Below, in pieces: positions 1 to 10,594 of a DNA stretch of 64,000 nucleotides (position 1 is the first letter of the stretch; every line of letters begins with the position of its first letter). Source of the DNA: Rugamonas rubra (GTDB lineage: Bacteria; Pseudomonadota; Gammaproteobacteria; Burkholderiales; Burkholderiaceae_D); NCBI RefSeq assembly GCF_900114705.1, contig NZ_FOTW01000016.1:62001-126000 (forward strand). The letters are read 5' to 3'. The notes under the pieces were generated by a model that did not search any database, was not told the origin of the DNA, and was given only the letters and a program-made list of their open reading frames with translations. Made by a program: the position numbers and the translations under genes.

Positions 1-1
1 G

Positions 2-1378
<1,377 letters not shown>

Positions 1379-1422
1379 GCCCAAATCCGCACCCGAACCG
1401 AATTGACACGAAAGGAAGCGAC

Positions 1423-2202
1423 ATGAGCAAACTGGCAGCAAATCTGACCATGCTATTTAACGAAGTACCGTTCCTCGACCGCTTCGAGGCGGCGGCCGCC
1501 GCCGGCTTCAAGGCCGTCGAGTTTCTCTTCCCCTACGCCTACGAGGTGAAGGACTTGGCCTCGCGCCTGCAGGCCAACGGGCTGGAACTGGTGCTGCACA
1601 ATCTGCCGGCCGGGAACTGGGAGGCCGGCGAGCGTGGCATCGCCTGCCACCCGCAGCGGGTCGAGGAGTTCCGCCAAGGCGTGCAGCAGGCCGCCATCTA
1701 CGCCAAGGCGTTGGGCGTGAAGCAGCTCAACTGCCTGGTCGGCATTGTGCCGCCGGACGTTAGTTTGGAAAGCGCCGAGCGTACCGTGGTGGCCAACCTG
1801 AAGTTCGCCGCCGACGCGCTGAAGAAGGAGGGCATCCGCCTGTTGATCGAGCCGATCAACACCTTCGACATCCCCGGCTTCTTCCTGTCGCGTACCGGCC
1901 AGGCGGCCCGCATCATCGAGGCGACCGGATCGGACAACCTGTTCATCCAGTACGACATCTACCACATGCAGCGCATGGAGGGCGAGTTGAGCGCGACCAT
2001 CAAGGCCTATCTGGCGCTGATCCGCCACGTTCAGCTGGCCGACAACCCGGGCCGCAACGAGCCGGGCAGCGGCGAGATCAACTACCGCTTCCTGTTCGCC
2101 CAGTTGGACGCCTTCGGCTACGACGGCTGGGTAGGTTGCGAGTACAAGCCGCGCGGCACCACGCTGGCGGGCCTGGGCTGGCGCGGCGAGCATGGCCTTT
2201 AG
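1423..2202 (+). CDS. hyi: Hydroxypyruvate isomerase
   Basis: A TIM-barrel (AP-endonuclease-2-like) enzyme of 259 residues that interconverts tartronate semialdehyde and hydroxypyruvate. The start MSKLAANLTMLFNEVPFLDR is typical of Hyi and follows an AAGGAAG ribosome-binding site by a few bases. The motifs EPINTFDIPGFFL and YDIYHMQRMEG carry the metal and substrate residues. The length matches the E. coli protein (258 residues). The last residues (GWRGEHGL) differ from the usual Hyi tail, and the stop lies 17 bases before a palindromic repeat, so repeat insertion may have trimmed or replaced the end. It lies 44 bases after gcl and is probably co-transcribed. Confidence 0.93.
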   Translation: MSKLAANLTMLFNEVPFLDRFEAAAAAGFKAVEFLFPYAYEVKDLASRLQANGLELVLHNLPAGNWEAGERGIACHPQRVEEFRQGVQQAAIYAKALGVKQLNCLVGIVPPDVSLESAERTVVANLKFAADALKKEGIRLLIEPINTFDIPGFFLSRTGQAARIIEATGSDNLFIQYDIYHMQRMEGELSATIKAYLALIRHVQLADNPGRNEPGSGEINYRFLFAQLDAFGYDGWVGCEYKPRGTTLAGLGWRGEHGL

Positions 2203-2218
2203 ATACGGGACCACATCG

Positions 2219-2244
2219 AGGGTCAGACCCTAGGGTCTGACCCT
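2219..2244. repeat. GGGTCAGACCC-family palindrome
   Basis: A perfect 26-base palindrome, AGGGTCAGACCCT followed by its reverse complement. It sits between hyi and glxR inside an otherwise tight operon. Further copies lie near 14.7, 19.3, 29.4, 58.5 and 61.9 kb. Its function is unknown; it could act as an mRNA hairpin that stabilises or attenuates the operon transcript. Confidence 0.9.
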
Positions 2245-2317
2245 GGTTTCAGCCCTTGGCTTAGCGGCTGTGCAAAACGAACAGCAATCTCACACACAAA
2301 TGAAAAGGAAGATCATC

Positions 2318-3205
2318 ATGTCTAGAGTCGGATTTATCGGTTTGGGTATCATGGGCGCGCCGATGGCGCAACACCTGCTGGCCGGCGGCCACAAGCTCTA
2401 CCTGCACGACATCAAGAACCCGCCGTTCGCGCTGATCGAGGCCGGCGCCACCGTCTGCACCTCGGCCGCCGAGGTGGCCATGCGCGCCGACATCATCATC
2501 GTCATGGTGCCGGACACGCCGCACGTCGAAGCCGCGCTGTTTGGCGACAAGGGCGTGGCGGAAGGTCTGCGGCCGCGCTCCATCGTGGTCGACATGAGCT
2601 CCATCTCGCCGATCGAAACCAAGAAGTTCGCCCGCAAGATCAACGCGCTCGACTGCGACTATCTCGACGCGCCGGTGTCCGGCGGCGAGGTCGGCGCCAA
2701 GGCGGCCTCGCTGACCATCATGGTCGGCGGCCCCGAGGCGGCCTTCAACATCGTCAAGCCGCTGTTCGAGATGATGGGCAAGAACATCACCCTGGTCGGC
2801 GGCAACGGCGACGGCCAGACCACCAAGGTGGCCAACCAGATCATCGTCGCGCTGACCATCCAGGCGGTGGCCGAGGCGCTGCTGTTCGCCTCCAAGGCCG
2901 GCGCCGACCCGGCCAAGGTGCGCGAGGCGCTGATGGGCGGCTTTGCCGCCTCGCGCATCCTCGAGGTGCACGGCGAGCGCATGGTCAAACGCACCTTCAA
3001 CCCCGGCTTCCGCATCGAGCTGCACCAGAAAGACTTGAACCTGGCCCTGCAAGGCGCCAAGGCGCTCGGCGTCTCGCTGCCCAACACCGCCATGGCGCAG
3101 GAGCTGATGAACGCCTGCGCCGCCAACGGCATGGGCGGCCTGGACCACTCGGCGCTGTGCCGCGCCATCGAGCTGATGTCCAACCACCAGATCGCCGAGG
3201 CCTGA
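2318..3205 (+). CDS. glxR: 2-hydroxy-3-oxopropionate (tartronate semialdehyde) reductase
   Basis: An NAD(P)H-dependent enzyme of 295 residues in the beta-hydroxyacid dehydrogenase family that reduces tartronate semialdehyde to D-glycerate. It opens with the Rossmann motif GFIGLGIMG. The substrate motif is in DAPVSGGEVGA, and the catalytic lysine is in TTKVANQI. The start was chosen at the ATG before SRVGFIG because it follows AAAAGGAAG at good spacing; an in-frame ATG 48 bases upstream lacks this. Position between hyi and a glycerate kinase fits the glycerate pathway. Confidence 0.94.
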   Translation: MSRVGFIGLGIMGAPMAQHLLAGGHKLYLHDIKNPPFALIEAGATVCTSAAEVAMRADIIIVMVPDTPHVEAALFGDKGVAEGLRPRSIVVDMSSISPIETKKFARKINALDCDYLDAPVSGGEVGAKAASLTIMVGGPEAAFNIVKPLFEMMGKNITLVGGNGDGQTTKVANQIIVALTIQAVAEALLFASKAGADPAKVREALMGGFAASRILEVHGERMVKRTFNPGFRIELHQKDLNLALQGAKALGVSLPNTAMAQELMNACAANGMGGLDHSALCRAIELMSNHQIAEA

Positions 3206-3295
3206 GCGCGGCGGCTTGACCACGTTTCCCCCAGCGTGGCGGCGGAACGCCCCCCCTTTCGCCTTGCCGCCGCGCTCTTTTATGAAAGCACCAGG

Positions 3296-4564
3296 ATGAG
3301 CACCTTCAATCCCCGCCAATTCCTCCTCGACCTGTACGGCAGCGCCGTCGCCGCCGTCAGCGCCGAGAAATGCCTGCCGGCCTATCTGCCCACGCCGCCC
3401 GCCAACGGCCGCACGCTGGTGATCGGCGCCGGCAAGGGCGCCGCCGCCATGGCCCGCGCCGTCGAACAGCACTGGCGAGGCGACATTTCCGGCCTGGTTG
3501 TGACGCGCTACGGGCACGGCGTCGACTGCCAGCGCATCGAAGTGATCGAAGCGGCCCATCCGGTGCCGGACGCGGCGGGCCTGCGCGCCGCCGGCCGCAT
3601 GATGGAGATGGTGCGGGGCCTGGGCGAGAACGACCTGGTGCTGTGCCTGATCTCCGGCGGCGGCTCCTCGCTGCTGGCGCTGCCGGCGCCCGGTATCACG
3701 CTGGAGCAGAAGCAGGCGATCAACCGCGCCTTGCTGCGCAGCGGCGCCGCCATCTCCGAGATGAACTGCGTGCGCAAGCACCTGTCGGCCATCAAGGGCG
3801 GCCGGCTGGCGCTGGCCTGCGCGCCGGCCCGGGTGGTCACGCTGTTGATCTCCGACGTGCCGGGCGACGACCCCGGCATCATCGCCAGCGGCCCGACCCT
3901 GCCCGACCCGACCACCTGCGCCGACGCGCTGGCGGTGCTGCGTAAGTACGCCATCGAGCTGCCGGCCGGTGTGCGCGAGCATCTGCAGTCCGGCGCCGGC
4001 GAGACGCCAAAGCCGGGCGACCCGCGCTTCGCCCGCAACGAGCACCACGTCATCGCCGTCGCCCAGGACGCGCTGGAGGCGGCGGCGCGGCACGCCTGCG
4101 CCGCCGGCATCACGCCCTACATCCTGTCCGACGGCATCGAGGGCGAGTCGCGCGACATCGCCATCATGCACGCCGCCATGGCGCGCCAGGTGGCGGCGCG
4201 CGGCCAGCCGTTCCAGCGGCCCTGCGTCATCATCTCCGGCGGCGAGACCACGGTGACGGTGCGCGGCAGCGGCCGGGGCGGGCGCAACGCCGAGTTCCTG
4301 CTCAGCCTGGGCGTGGCGCTGGAGGCGCATCCCGCCATCCACGCCATCGCCTGCGACACCGACGGCATCGACGGCTCGGAGGACAACGCCGGCGCCCTGT
4401 ACGCGCCGGACTCGCTGGCGCGCGGCGAGGCGCTCAAGCTGCGCGCCCGCACTCTGCTGGAAAACAACGACGGCTACGGCTTCTTCAGCGCCCTCGACGA
4501 CCTGGTGGTCAGCGGCCCGACCCGCACCAACGTCAACGACTTCCGTGCCGTACTGGTGCTGTAG
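3296..4564 (+). CDS. ttuD: Glycerate 2-kinase (MOFRL/DUF4147 family)
   Basis: A 422-residue kinase that phosphorylates glycerate to 2-phosphoglycerate. It was often annotated as hydroxypyruvate reductase TtuD, although family members have kinase activity. The N-terminal domain shows VIGAGKGAAAMA and LISGGGSSLLALP (phosphate-binding turns). The C-terminal MOFRL domain shows GGETTVTVRG and the DTDGIDGSEDNAGA motif. The start MSTFNPRQFLLDLYG follows an ACCAGG ribosome site. The next gene, pyruvate kinase, starts 40 bases later, so the product enters lower glycolysis directly. Confidence 0.9.
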   Translation: MSTFNPRQFLLDLYGSAVAAVSAEKCLPAYLPTPPANGRTLVIGAGKGAAAMARAVEQHWRGDISGLVVTRYGHGVDCQRIEVIEAAHPVPDAAGLRAAGRMMEMVRGLGENDLVLCLISGGGSSLLALPAPGITLEQKQAINRALLRSGAAISEMNCVRKHLSAIKGGRLALACAPARVVTLLISDVPGDDPGIIASGPTLPDPTTCADALAVLRKYAIELPAGVREHLQSGAGETPKPGDPRFARNEHHVIAVAQDALEAAARHACAAGITPYILSDGIEGESRDIAIMHAAMARQVAARGQPFQRPCVIISGGETTVTVRGSGRGGRNAEFLLSLGVALEAHPAIHAIACDTDGIDGSEDNAGALYAPDSLARGEALKLRARTLLENNDGYGFFSALDDLVVSGPTRTNVNDFRAVLVL

Positions 4565-4604
4565 CGCGCCGTCCGTCACACAAAAAAATACACTAGGGGA
4601 TCAC

Positions 4605-6050
4605 ATGCGACGTCTACGCCAGGCCAAAATAGTGGCCACACTCGGCCCAGCCAGCAGCAGCAAGGAGGCCATCCAGGCCTTGTTCGACGCGGGAGCGGAC
4701 GTGTTCCGCTTCAATTTCAGCCACGGCAGCCACCAGGACCACCAGGCGCGCTGCAACATCGTGCGCGAGATCGAGCGCGCCGCCGGCCGGCCCATCGCCA
4801 TCCTGGCCGACCTGCAGGGCCCCAAGCTGCGGGTCGGCCAGTTCGCCGAGGGCAGGGTGACGCTGCTGGCCGGCGCCGAGTTCACGCTCGACCGCGACCC
4901 GACGCCGGGCGACGTCCACCGCGTCTGCCTGCCGCACCCCGAGCTTTTCGAGGTGGTCGACGCCGGCCAGTCGCTGCTGCTCGACGACGGCAAGCTGCGC
5001 CTGGCCGTGCTGGGGCGCGGCGCCGACCGCCGCTCCATCCGCACCCGCGTGGTGAGCGGCGGCGTGCTGTCCGACCGCAAGGGCGTCAACGTGCCCGACG
5101 TGGTGCTGCCCATCCCGGCGCTGACCGAGAAAGATTTGCGCGACCTCGACTTCGCGCTCGACATGGGCGCCGACTGGATCGCGCTGTCCTTCGTGCAGCG
5201 GCCGGAGGATGTGCTGCAGGCGCGCGCCATCATCGGCGACCGCGCCGCGCTGCTCTCCAAGCTGGAAAAGCCGGCGGCGCTCGACGGCCTCGACGCCATC
5301 GTCGCCGTCTCCGACGCCATCATGGTGGCGCGCGGCGACCTGGGTGTGGAGTTGCCGCCCGAGCGCGTGCCCGGCGTGCAGAAGCGCATCCTGCGCGCCT
5401 GCCGCCAGCACGGCAAGCCCATCGTCATCGCCACGCAGATGCTCGAATCGATGATCGGCGCGCCGGTGCCGACGCGGGCCGAGGCCTCCGACGTCGCCAG
5501 CGCCATCTACGACGGCGCCGACGCCGTGATGCTGTCGGCCGAATCGGCCAGCGGCGCCTACCCGGTCGAGGCGGTGCGGATCATGGACCGCATCATCGGC
5601 GAGGTGGAGAAGGACCCGCTGTACCGCCAGATGATAGACGCGCAGAACCAGGCGCCGCAGCCCAACAGTGGCGACGCCATCTGCTCGGCGCTGCGCGACG
5701 TGACGCGCATCGTCGGCGCCGTCGCCACCGTCACCTACACCAGCTCCGGCCACACCAGCCTGCGCGCCGCGCGCGAGCGGCCGACGGCGCCCATCCTCAG
5801 CGTCACGCCGAACCTGTCGACGGCGCGCCGGCTGGTGCTGGCCTGGGGCGTGCATTCCACCGTCAGCCAGGAGGTGCGCAACGTCGACCGCATGGTGGCG
5901 GCGGCCTGCCAGGCCGCGCTGGAACAGGGCTTCGCCGTGGCCGGCGACAGCATCGCCATCACCGCCGGCGTGCCCTTCGGCCAGCCGGGCAGCACCAACC
6001 TGCTGCGCATCGCGCAGATCTGGCCGGTGGTGCCGGCGGCGGCGGCCTAG
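4605..6050 (+). CDS. pyk: Pyruvate kinase
   Basis: Converts phosphoenolpyruvate and ADP to pyruvate and ATP. The 481-residue protein shows the N-terminal [12 protein letters not shown], the substrate-binding FNFSHG, the catalytic lysine in [11 protein letters not shown], and the signature [16 protein letters not shown] followed by TQMLESMI and [20 protein letters not shown]. The start MRRLRQAKI follows AGGGGAT. Being last in a gcl-hyi-glxR-glycerate kinase cluster suggests it is the glyoxylate-inducible isoform rather than the housekeeping enzyme. No clear T-run terminator follows, only the GC-rich palindrome GCCGGCGCCGGC just after the stop. Confidence 0.93.
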   Translation: MRRLRQAKIVATLGPASSSKEAIQALFDAGADVFRFNFSHGSHQDHQARCNIVREIERAAGRPIAILADLQGPKLRVGQFAEGRVTLLAGAEFTLDRDPTPGDVHRVCLPHPELFEVVDAGQSLLLDDGKLRLAVLGRGADRRSIRTRVVSGGVLSDRKGVNVPDVVLPIPALTEKDLRDLDFALDMGADWIALSFVQRPEDVLQARAIIGDRAALLSKLEKPAALDGLDAIVAVSDAIMVARGDLGVELPPERVPGVQKRILRACRQHGKPIVIATQMLESMIGAPVPTRAEASDVASAIYDGADAVMLSAESASGAYPVEAVRIMDRIIGEVEKDPLYRQMIDAQNQAPQPNSGDAICSALRDVTRIVGAVATVTYTSSGHTSLRAARERPTAPILSVTPNLSTARRLVLAWGVHSTVSQEVRNVDRMVAAACQAALEQGFAVAGDSIAITAGVPFGQPGSTNLLRIAQIWPVVPAAAA

Positions 6051-6201
6051 CCGGCGCCGGCCGTGCCAGGCGCTGTGGATGCTCTGCGCCGCCGCCTTGG
6101 CCGCAGGGCTGGTGCAGGTGGGGGACGGCTTGTGGCCCCGGGCCAGCCGATTTACTGCACGGCCTGCTAGACTTCTATCTTTCTGTTTTGGAGTACCGTC
6201 T

Positions 6202-6531
6202 ATGAATTGGCTGTTTCTCGCCGTCGCCATCGTCGCCGAGGTCATCGCGACCTCCGCCCTCAAGGCCTCGGAAGGCTTCTCCAAACTCGTGCCGTCGACG
6301 TTGGTGGTGGTCGGCTACGGCATCGCCTTCTACATGCTGTCGCGCGTGTTGTCGGCCATCCCGGTCGGCATCGCCTATGCGATCTGGTCCGGCGCGGGCA
6401 TCGTGCTGGTGTCGCTGGTCGGCCTGTTCCTCTATAAGCAAAGGCTGGATTTTCCGGCGATGTTGGGGATAGCGCTCATCATCTCGGGCGTGGTGGTCAT
6501 GCAGGTGTTCTCCAAGACCTCGGGACACTAG
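6202..6531 (+). CDS. Small multidrug resistance (SMR/EmrE-type) efflux protein
   Basis: A 109-residue inner-membrane protein with four predicted helices. The essential proton/drug-coupling glutamate is at position 13 ([13 protein letters not shown]), and the [16 protein letters not shown] segment carries the conserved Trp. SMR proteins work as antiparallel dimers exporting cationic biocides or guanidinium-like compounds in exchange for protons. The start at MNWLFLAVA follows TTTTGGAG. It is likely transcribed on its own. Whether it is a Qac/EmrE-type or a Gdx-type exporter cannot be settled by eye. Confidence 0.88.
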   Translation: MNWLFLAVAIVAEVIATSALKASEGFSKLVPSTLVVVGYGIAFYMLSRVLSAIPVGIAYAIWSGAGIVLVSLVGLFLYKQRLDFPAMLGIALIISGVVVMQVFSKTSGH

Positions 6532-6866
6532 GCCCCGGTTCTTCCCCTTGGATCGTCGCGTCGCCCGCCACCTGCTGGCGCTCCCCGGTGCTCAAACAGC
6601 ACACCGCCTGGCGCTCGAAGGAATCGCCGCCGGCCACCGGCGGACAGTAGCGTCGCTTGCCGGCGCGCGGCGCCGTCGCACATGACCGTCGGCAATTCAT
6701 CATTCCCCCGACAATTTGTATTTTTACCACTGGCCGTGGAGGTCGAACTGCCGCCGCGCAAATTGTGGGAACATCGCCATTGCACCCATTGTGCGGTGCG
6801 TCAATTCCACAATGAAAGACACCCTGGAGTGCCTTCATTGGCATCAAACACCACGGAGGAGTTGTA
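6532..6866. other. Intergenic region, no supported gene
   Basis: 335 bases between the SMR gene and the depolymerase gene. Short open frames exist here but none has family similarity or a ribosome site. The end contains the GGAGGAG ribosome site for the next gene. The segment from about 6700 is AT-richer (CAATTTGTATTTTTACC) and probably holds its promoter. Confidence 0.5.
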
Positions 6867-7916
6867 ATGAAACCACTATTCTCGATCGCCACGGCGGCCC
6901 TGGCATTCTGCCTGTTGCCACCTGCGCAGGCCAGCAATCCACTTCCGGCCATGGGCGCCAGCGCCGACGGCACGTCCGTCTCCGGTTTATCGTCGGGCGC
7001 CTTTATGGCGGTGCAGTATCAGGTCGCCTATTCCGCCTCGGTCAGCGGGGCCGGCGTGGTGGCCGGCGGGCCGTACTACTGCGCGGCCGGCTTGCTGCTC
7101 ACCTATTCGGGCATTTGCATGGGCCTGGTGCCGTTTGTGTCGCCCAATGCCGACCTGATGGTGAGGGCCGCCCAGTTCTTCGCCGCCAGCGGCCTGATCG
7201 ACCCGATCAGCAATTTGCAAAAGGACCGGGTCTACGTCTTCAGCGGCACCATGGACACCGTGGTGCACCAATCGGCGGTCAACGCCACGGTCGCCTTCTT
7301 CAAGGGCGCCGGCGTGCCGAAGGAGAATTTGCTCTACGTGAAGACGGTGCCGTCCGGCCACGCGCTGTTGACGCCGGCGTTCGGCAACCACTGCGGCGCC
7401 AACGAGGCGCCGTTCATCAGCCGCTGCACCGTGCAGAAGAAGAAATACGACCAGGCGGGCGCGATCTTTTCCCACATCTACGGCAACATCAAGCCGCCGG
7501 CCACGGCGCGCACGGGCCAGCTGCTGAGCTTCCGTCAGAACGAGTTCGCCGATCCGTCCAGCAGCATGTCCGAGGACGCCTTTGTGTACGTGCCGGCCAG
7601 CTGCGCCAAGGCGGGCAGCTGCAAGGTGCACGTCGCCTTCCACGGCTGCAAGCAGTCGGCCGACGTGGTCGGCGACGACTTCTACGGCAAAAGCAGCTAC
7701 AACGACTGGGCCGACAGCAACAACATCATCATGCTGTATCCGCAGGTGAGGGCCTCGCTGCCGTTCAACGAGAACGGCTGCTGGGATTGGATAGGCTACA
7801 CCGGGCCGAACTACGCCTACAAGACCGGCCCGCAGATGAAGGCCGTGCGCGCGATGATAGAGCGGCTGACGTCGCTACCGGCAAGCGCACCAGGTCCGGT
7901 CGCGACCGCGCAGTGA
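6867..7916 (+). CDS. Secreted PHB-depolymerase-family esterase
   Basis: A 349-residue exported alpha/beta-hydrolase resembling short-chain-length polyhydroxyalkanoate depolymerases with a type 2 catalytic domain. A signal peptide of about 22 residues ends at AQA. The lipase box GLSSGAF is at residues 40-46 with Ser42 as likely nucleophile; a candidate acid is in FSGTMDTVVH and a candidate His in VPSGHALLTP. The second half carries VHVAFHGCKQSADVVG, typical of the family. No substrate-binding or fibronectin domain follows, so it may act on oligomers or on non-PHB esters. A strong GGAGGAG ribosome site precedes the ATG. Confidence 0.8.
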   Translation: MKPLFSIATAALAFCLLPPAQASNPLPAMGASADGTSVSGLSSGAFMAVQYQVAYSASVSGAGVVAGGPYYCAAGLLLTYSGICMGLVPFVSPNADLMVRAAQFFAASGLIDPISNLQKDRVYVFSGTMDTVVHQSAVNATVAFFKGAGVPKENLLYVKTVPSGHALLTPAFGNHCGANEAPFISRCTVQKKKYDQAGAIFSHIYGNIKPPATARTGQLLSFRQNEFADPSSSMSEDAFVYVPASCAKAGSCKVHVAFHGCKQSADVVGDDFYGKSSYNDWADSNNIIMLYPQVRASLPFNENGCWDWIGYTGPNYAYKTGPQMKAVRAMIERLTSLPASAPGPVATAQ

Positions 7917-7949
7917 AATGGGCGTATTCCGCGCGGCGCGGTTCGGGCC

Positions 7950-9272
7950 TTAGTTGGCGCGCCGGTGTACCGGCCGGCCGGCGGCGTAGGTGGCGGCCAC
8001 CGTGCGGTCGTCGCCCAGCATGGCGATGGCGAACAGCAGCTCCTCCAGGTTTTCCGTGCGCTCGGTGCGGCGCGCCAGCAGCGCCGTGGCCTGCGGGTCG
8101 AGGACGATGAAGTCGGCCTCGGCGCCGGGCACGAAGCTGCCGATGGTGCCGTCGAGCTGCATGGCGCGGGCGCCGCCCAGCGTGGCCAGGTAGAACATGC
8201 GCAGCGCCGGTAGATAGCTGCCGCCCATGCGCGCCACCTTGTAGGCCTCGTTCATGGTTTGCAGCATGGAGAAGGAGGTGCCGCCGCCGACGTCGGTGGC
8301 CAGCGACAGCGGCACGCGGGCGGCGTCGGCGCGCTCGAAGTCGAATAGGCCGCTGCCGAGGAACAGGTTGGAGGTGGGGCAGATCGAGATCGCCGAACCG
8401 GTCTCGGACATGCGCTGGCGGTCGGCGTCGTCGAGCCAGATGCAGTGGGCGTACATCGAACGCGGCCGCAGCATGCCGTAGCGGTCGTACACGTCCATGT
8501 AGCTGCGCGCCTGCGGGAACAGGGACTTGACCCAGGCCACCTCGTCGGTGTTCTCGGCGACGTGGGTTTGCAGATAGGTGTCCGGGTAGGCCTTGGCCAG
8601 CGCGCCGGCCAGCTCCAGCTGGGCCTCGCTGGAGGTCGGCGCGAAGCGCGGCGTGATGGCGTACAGCTGGCGGCCGCGCTTGTGCCATTTCTGGATCAGC
8701 GCCTCGCTGTCGCGGGCGCCGCTTTCCGGCGTGTCCTGCAAAAACTCGGGGCAGTTCCGGTCCATGAGGACTTTGCCGGCCACCATGCGCAGGTTGCGCG
8801 CCTCGCTGGCGCCGAAGAAGGCGTCCACCGACTGCGGGTGCACGGTGCAGTAGACCATGGCGCTGGTGGTGCCGCAGCGCAGCAGCTCGTCGAGGAAGAA
8901 GCTGGCCACCTGGGCGGCGTGCGCCGGGTCGGCGAACTTGCGCTCGGTGGGGAAGGTGTACTTGTCCAGCCAGGGCAGCAGGCCGGGCGCCGGCGAGGCG
9001 ATCATGTCGGTCTGCGGATAGTGGACGTGGGTGTCGATGAAGCCGGGCACGATCAGCTTGCCGCGATAGTCGTGCAGCGGCGTGCCGGGCGGCAGAAAAT
9101 CGACCAGCTGGGCGTAGTCGCCGGCGACGTGGACGTGGCCGTCGTTGACGATCAACAGGCCGTCCTCGTGCCAGCTGTAGGCGTTCTGGTGGAAGGCCGG
9201 GTCGTCGTTGAAGTGCAGCAGGCTGGCGCGATATGCCTGGAAGGCGCCGTTGCTTGGCTGGGCTTGGGTCAT
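7950..9272 (-). CDS. guaD: Guanine deaminase
   Basis: A zinc amidohydrolase of 440 residues that deaminates guanine to xanthine. The HxH metal motif is in PGFIDTHVHYPQTD, the TFPTERKF segment is diagnostic for guanine deaminases, and the later metal aspartate is in LATDVGGGTS. The ribosome site AAGGAAA precedes the start. It lies downstream of xdhC in the same direction with a 208-base gap, so it supplies xanthine to the adjacent xanthine dehydrogenase. Confidence 0.93.
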   Translation of the reverse strand: MTQAQPSNGAFQAYRASLLHFNDDPAFHQNAYSWHEDGLLIVNDGHVHVAGDYAQLVDFLPPGTPLHDYRGKLIVPGFIDTHVHYPQTDMIASPAPGLLPWLDKYTFPTERKFADPAHAAQVASFFLDELLRCGTTSAMVYCTVHPQSVDAFFGASEARNLRMVAGKVLMDRNCPEFLQDTPESGARDSEALIQKWHKRGRQLYAITPRFAPTSSEAQLELAGALAKAYPDTYLQTHVAENTDEVAWVKSLFPQARSYMDVYDRYGMLRPRSMYAHCIWLDDADRQRMSETGSAISICPTSNLFLGSGLFDFERADAARVPLSLATDVGGGTSFSMLQTMNEAYKVARMGGSYLPALRMFYLATLGGARAMQLDGTIGSFVPGAEADFIVLDPQATALLARRTERTENLEELLFAIAMLGDDRTVAATYAAGRPVHRRAN

Positions 9273-9480
9273 GATGTGTTTCCTTGATTCGGTGCGCGGG
9301 GCGCGGGTGTGCTCTGGCGGGCGCGCGCGGCGCCGGCCGGTGTTCGGGTGCTGCTTTGGGGGTTGGGACTAGCGCAGGGCTACGGGAATCGACAGCGATG
9401 CAGCGCTCCCGCCCCGGCGCTGCCGGAGAGTGAGGCTGGGGGGAGGGCGCGCAGTGGCGCGCCTGCAGGCGTGGTGTGCA

Positions 9481-10590
9481 TCAGCTAAGGCAGTCGGCCG
9501 GCGTCGCCGGGGTGGCCACCGTGCTGACGGCGGACGGCGCGGTGCTCGCGGCGCCCGGCAGGGCGGCCAGGTCGAGCGCCTCCCACACCTGCAGCAGCTG
9601 GGCGGCGACAGAGACGGCGATGACGGCCGGCGCCTTGTCCTTGATGCCGGGCAGGCCGATCGGGCAGACCATGTCGTTCAGCCGCTCGGCGGGTATGCCG
9701 CGCTCGCGCAGGCGGCGCTCGAACTGGCTGCGCTTGGTCTGCGAGCCGATCAGGCCGAACCAGGCGAAGTCGCCGCGCCGCAGGATATGCTCGGACAGCA
9801 TCTGGTCCAACGCGTGGCTGTGGGTCATCACCAGGAAGGTGGTGCCGGCGTCGGCCTGGGCCACCACCGCCTCGGGCGTATCGGTCGCCTCGACGCGGAC
9901 GTTGGCCGGCAGGACGGCGGGGAACATGTCGTCGCGCTCGTCGACCCAGGTGACCTGGCAGGGCAGCTCGGCCATCGCGCGCACGATGGCGGCGCCGACG
10001 TGGCCGGCGCCGAACAGCACCAGGCGGCGCCGGTAGGGCAGGCAGGAGTCGACCAGCCACTGCTTGCCGCGCTCGTCGACGCGCACCTTGCAGGCCACGC
10101 CGGGACCGAGTTTGGGCAGCAGCGCCGGGCCGGGGCCGGACAGCAGGGCGCCGGCGCCGTCGTACAGGGCCGGCGCGGTGACGCTGTCGAGCGAGATCAG
10201 GCGCCAGCTGTCCTGGCCGTCGCGCCAGCGCCGCGCCAGCGTGCCGAAGTGGTCGCCGGCCTCGGGCATGATGCGCTCGAAGGCCAGGTGCACCACGCCG
10301 CCGCAGCATTGGCCCAGGCTGGGGCCGAGCGGGAAGCGCTCGAGCCGGCGCTCGGCGCGCGCCTCGCCGAGCGGCATGGCCAGCATCTCGCGGGCGATGT
10401 CGGTGGCGCGCATCTCCAAGTGGCCGCCGCCGATGGTGTCGAAGGCGTGGTACTGGGTGATCAGCATCTTGGCGCCCGGCTCGCGCGGCGCCGAGCCGGC
10501 CACCTGCGCCACCGTCACCAGCACGCGCGGCACCGCCTTGGCGGCCGCCGCCGTGACGGCGTTCAGCGTGGGTCCCATCGAGGTCGCCAT
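9481..10590 (-). CDS. xdhC: Xanthine dehydrogenase accessory protein XdhC
   Basis: A 369-residue chaperone that binds the molybdenum cofactor, promotes its sulfuration and delivers it to XdhB. An N-terminal XdhC/CoxI domain (APREPGAKM, then CCGGVVHLAFE) is followed by a Rossmann-type C-terminal domain starting VLFGAGHVGAAI. Its ribosome site GGGAG lies inside the 3' end of xdhB; the gap between the genes is four bases, implying translational coupling in an xdhABC operon. Confidence 0.92.
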   Translation of the reverse strand: MATSMGPTLNAVTAAAAKAVPRVLVTVAQVAGSAPREPGAKMLITQYHAFDTIGGGHLEMRATDIAREMLAMPLGEARAERRLERFPLGPSLGQCCGGVVHLAFERIMPEAGDHFGTLARRWRDGQDSWRLISLDSVTAPALYDGAGALLSGPGPALLPKLGPGVACKVRVDERGKQWLVDSCLPYRRRLVLFGAGHVGAAIVRAMAELPCQVTWVDERDDMFPAVLPANVRVEATDTPEAVVAQADAGTTFLVMTHSHALDQMLSEHILRRGDFAWFGLIGSQTKRSQFERRLRERGIPAERLNDMVCPIGLPGIKDKAPAVIAVSVAAQLLQVWEALDLAALPGAASTAPSAVSTVATPATPADCLS

Positions 10591-10594
10591 GGTG

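Noticed and set aside
2261-4579. A 772-codon open frame antisense to glxR and the glycerate kinase
   Set aside because: Low-complexity His/Arg/Ala-rich translation with no family match; the opposite strand holds two clear enzymes. GC-rich DNA leaves antisense frames open.
6682-6867. A 61-codon frame before the depolymerase gene
   Set aside because: No ribosome site, no similarity, and it overlaps the ribosome site of the next gene.
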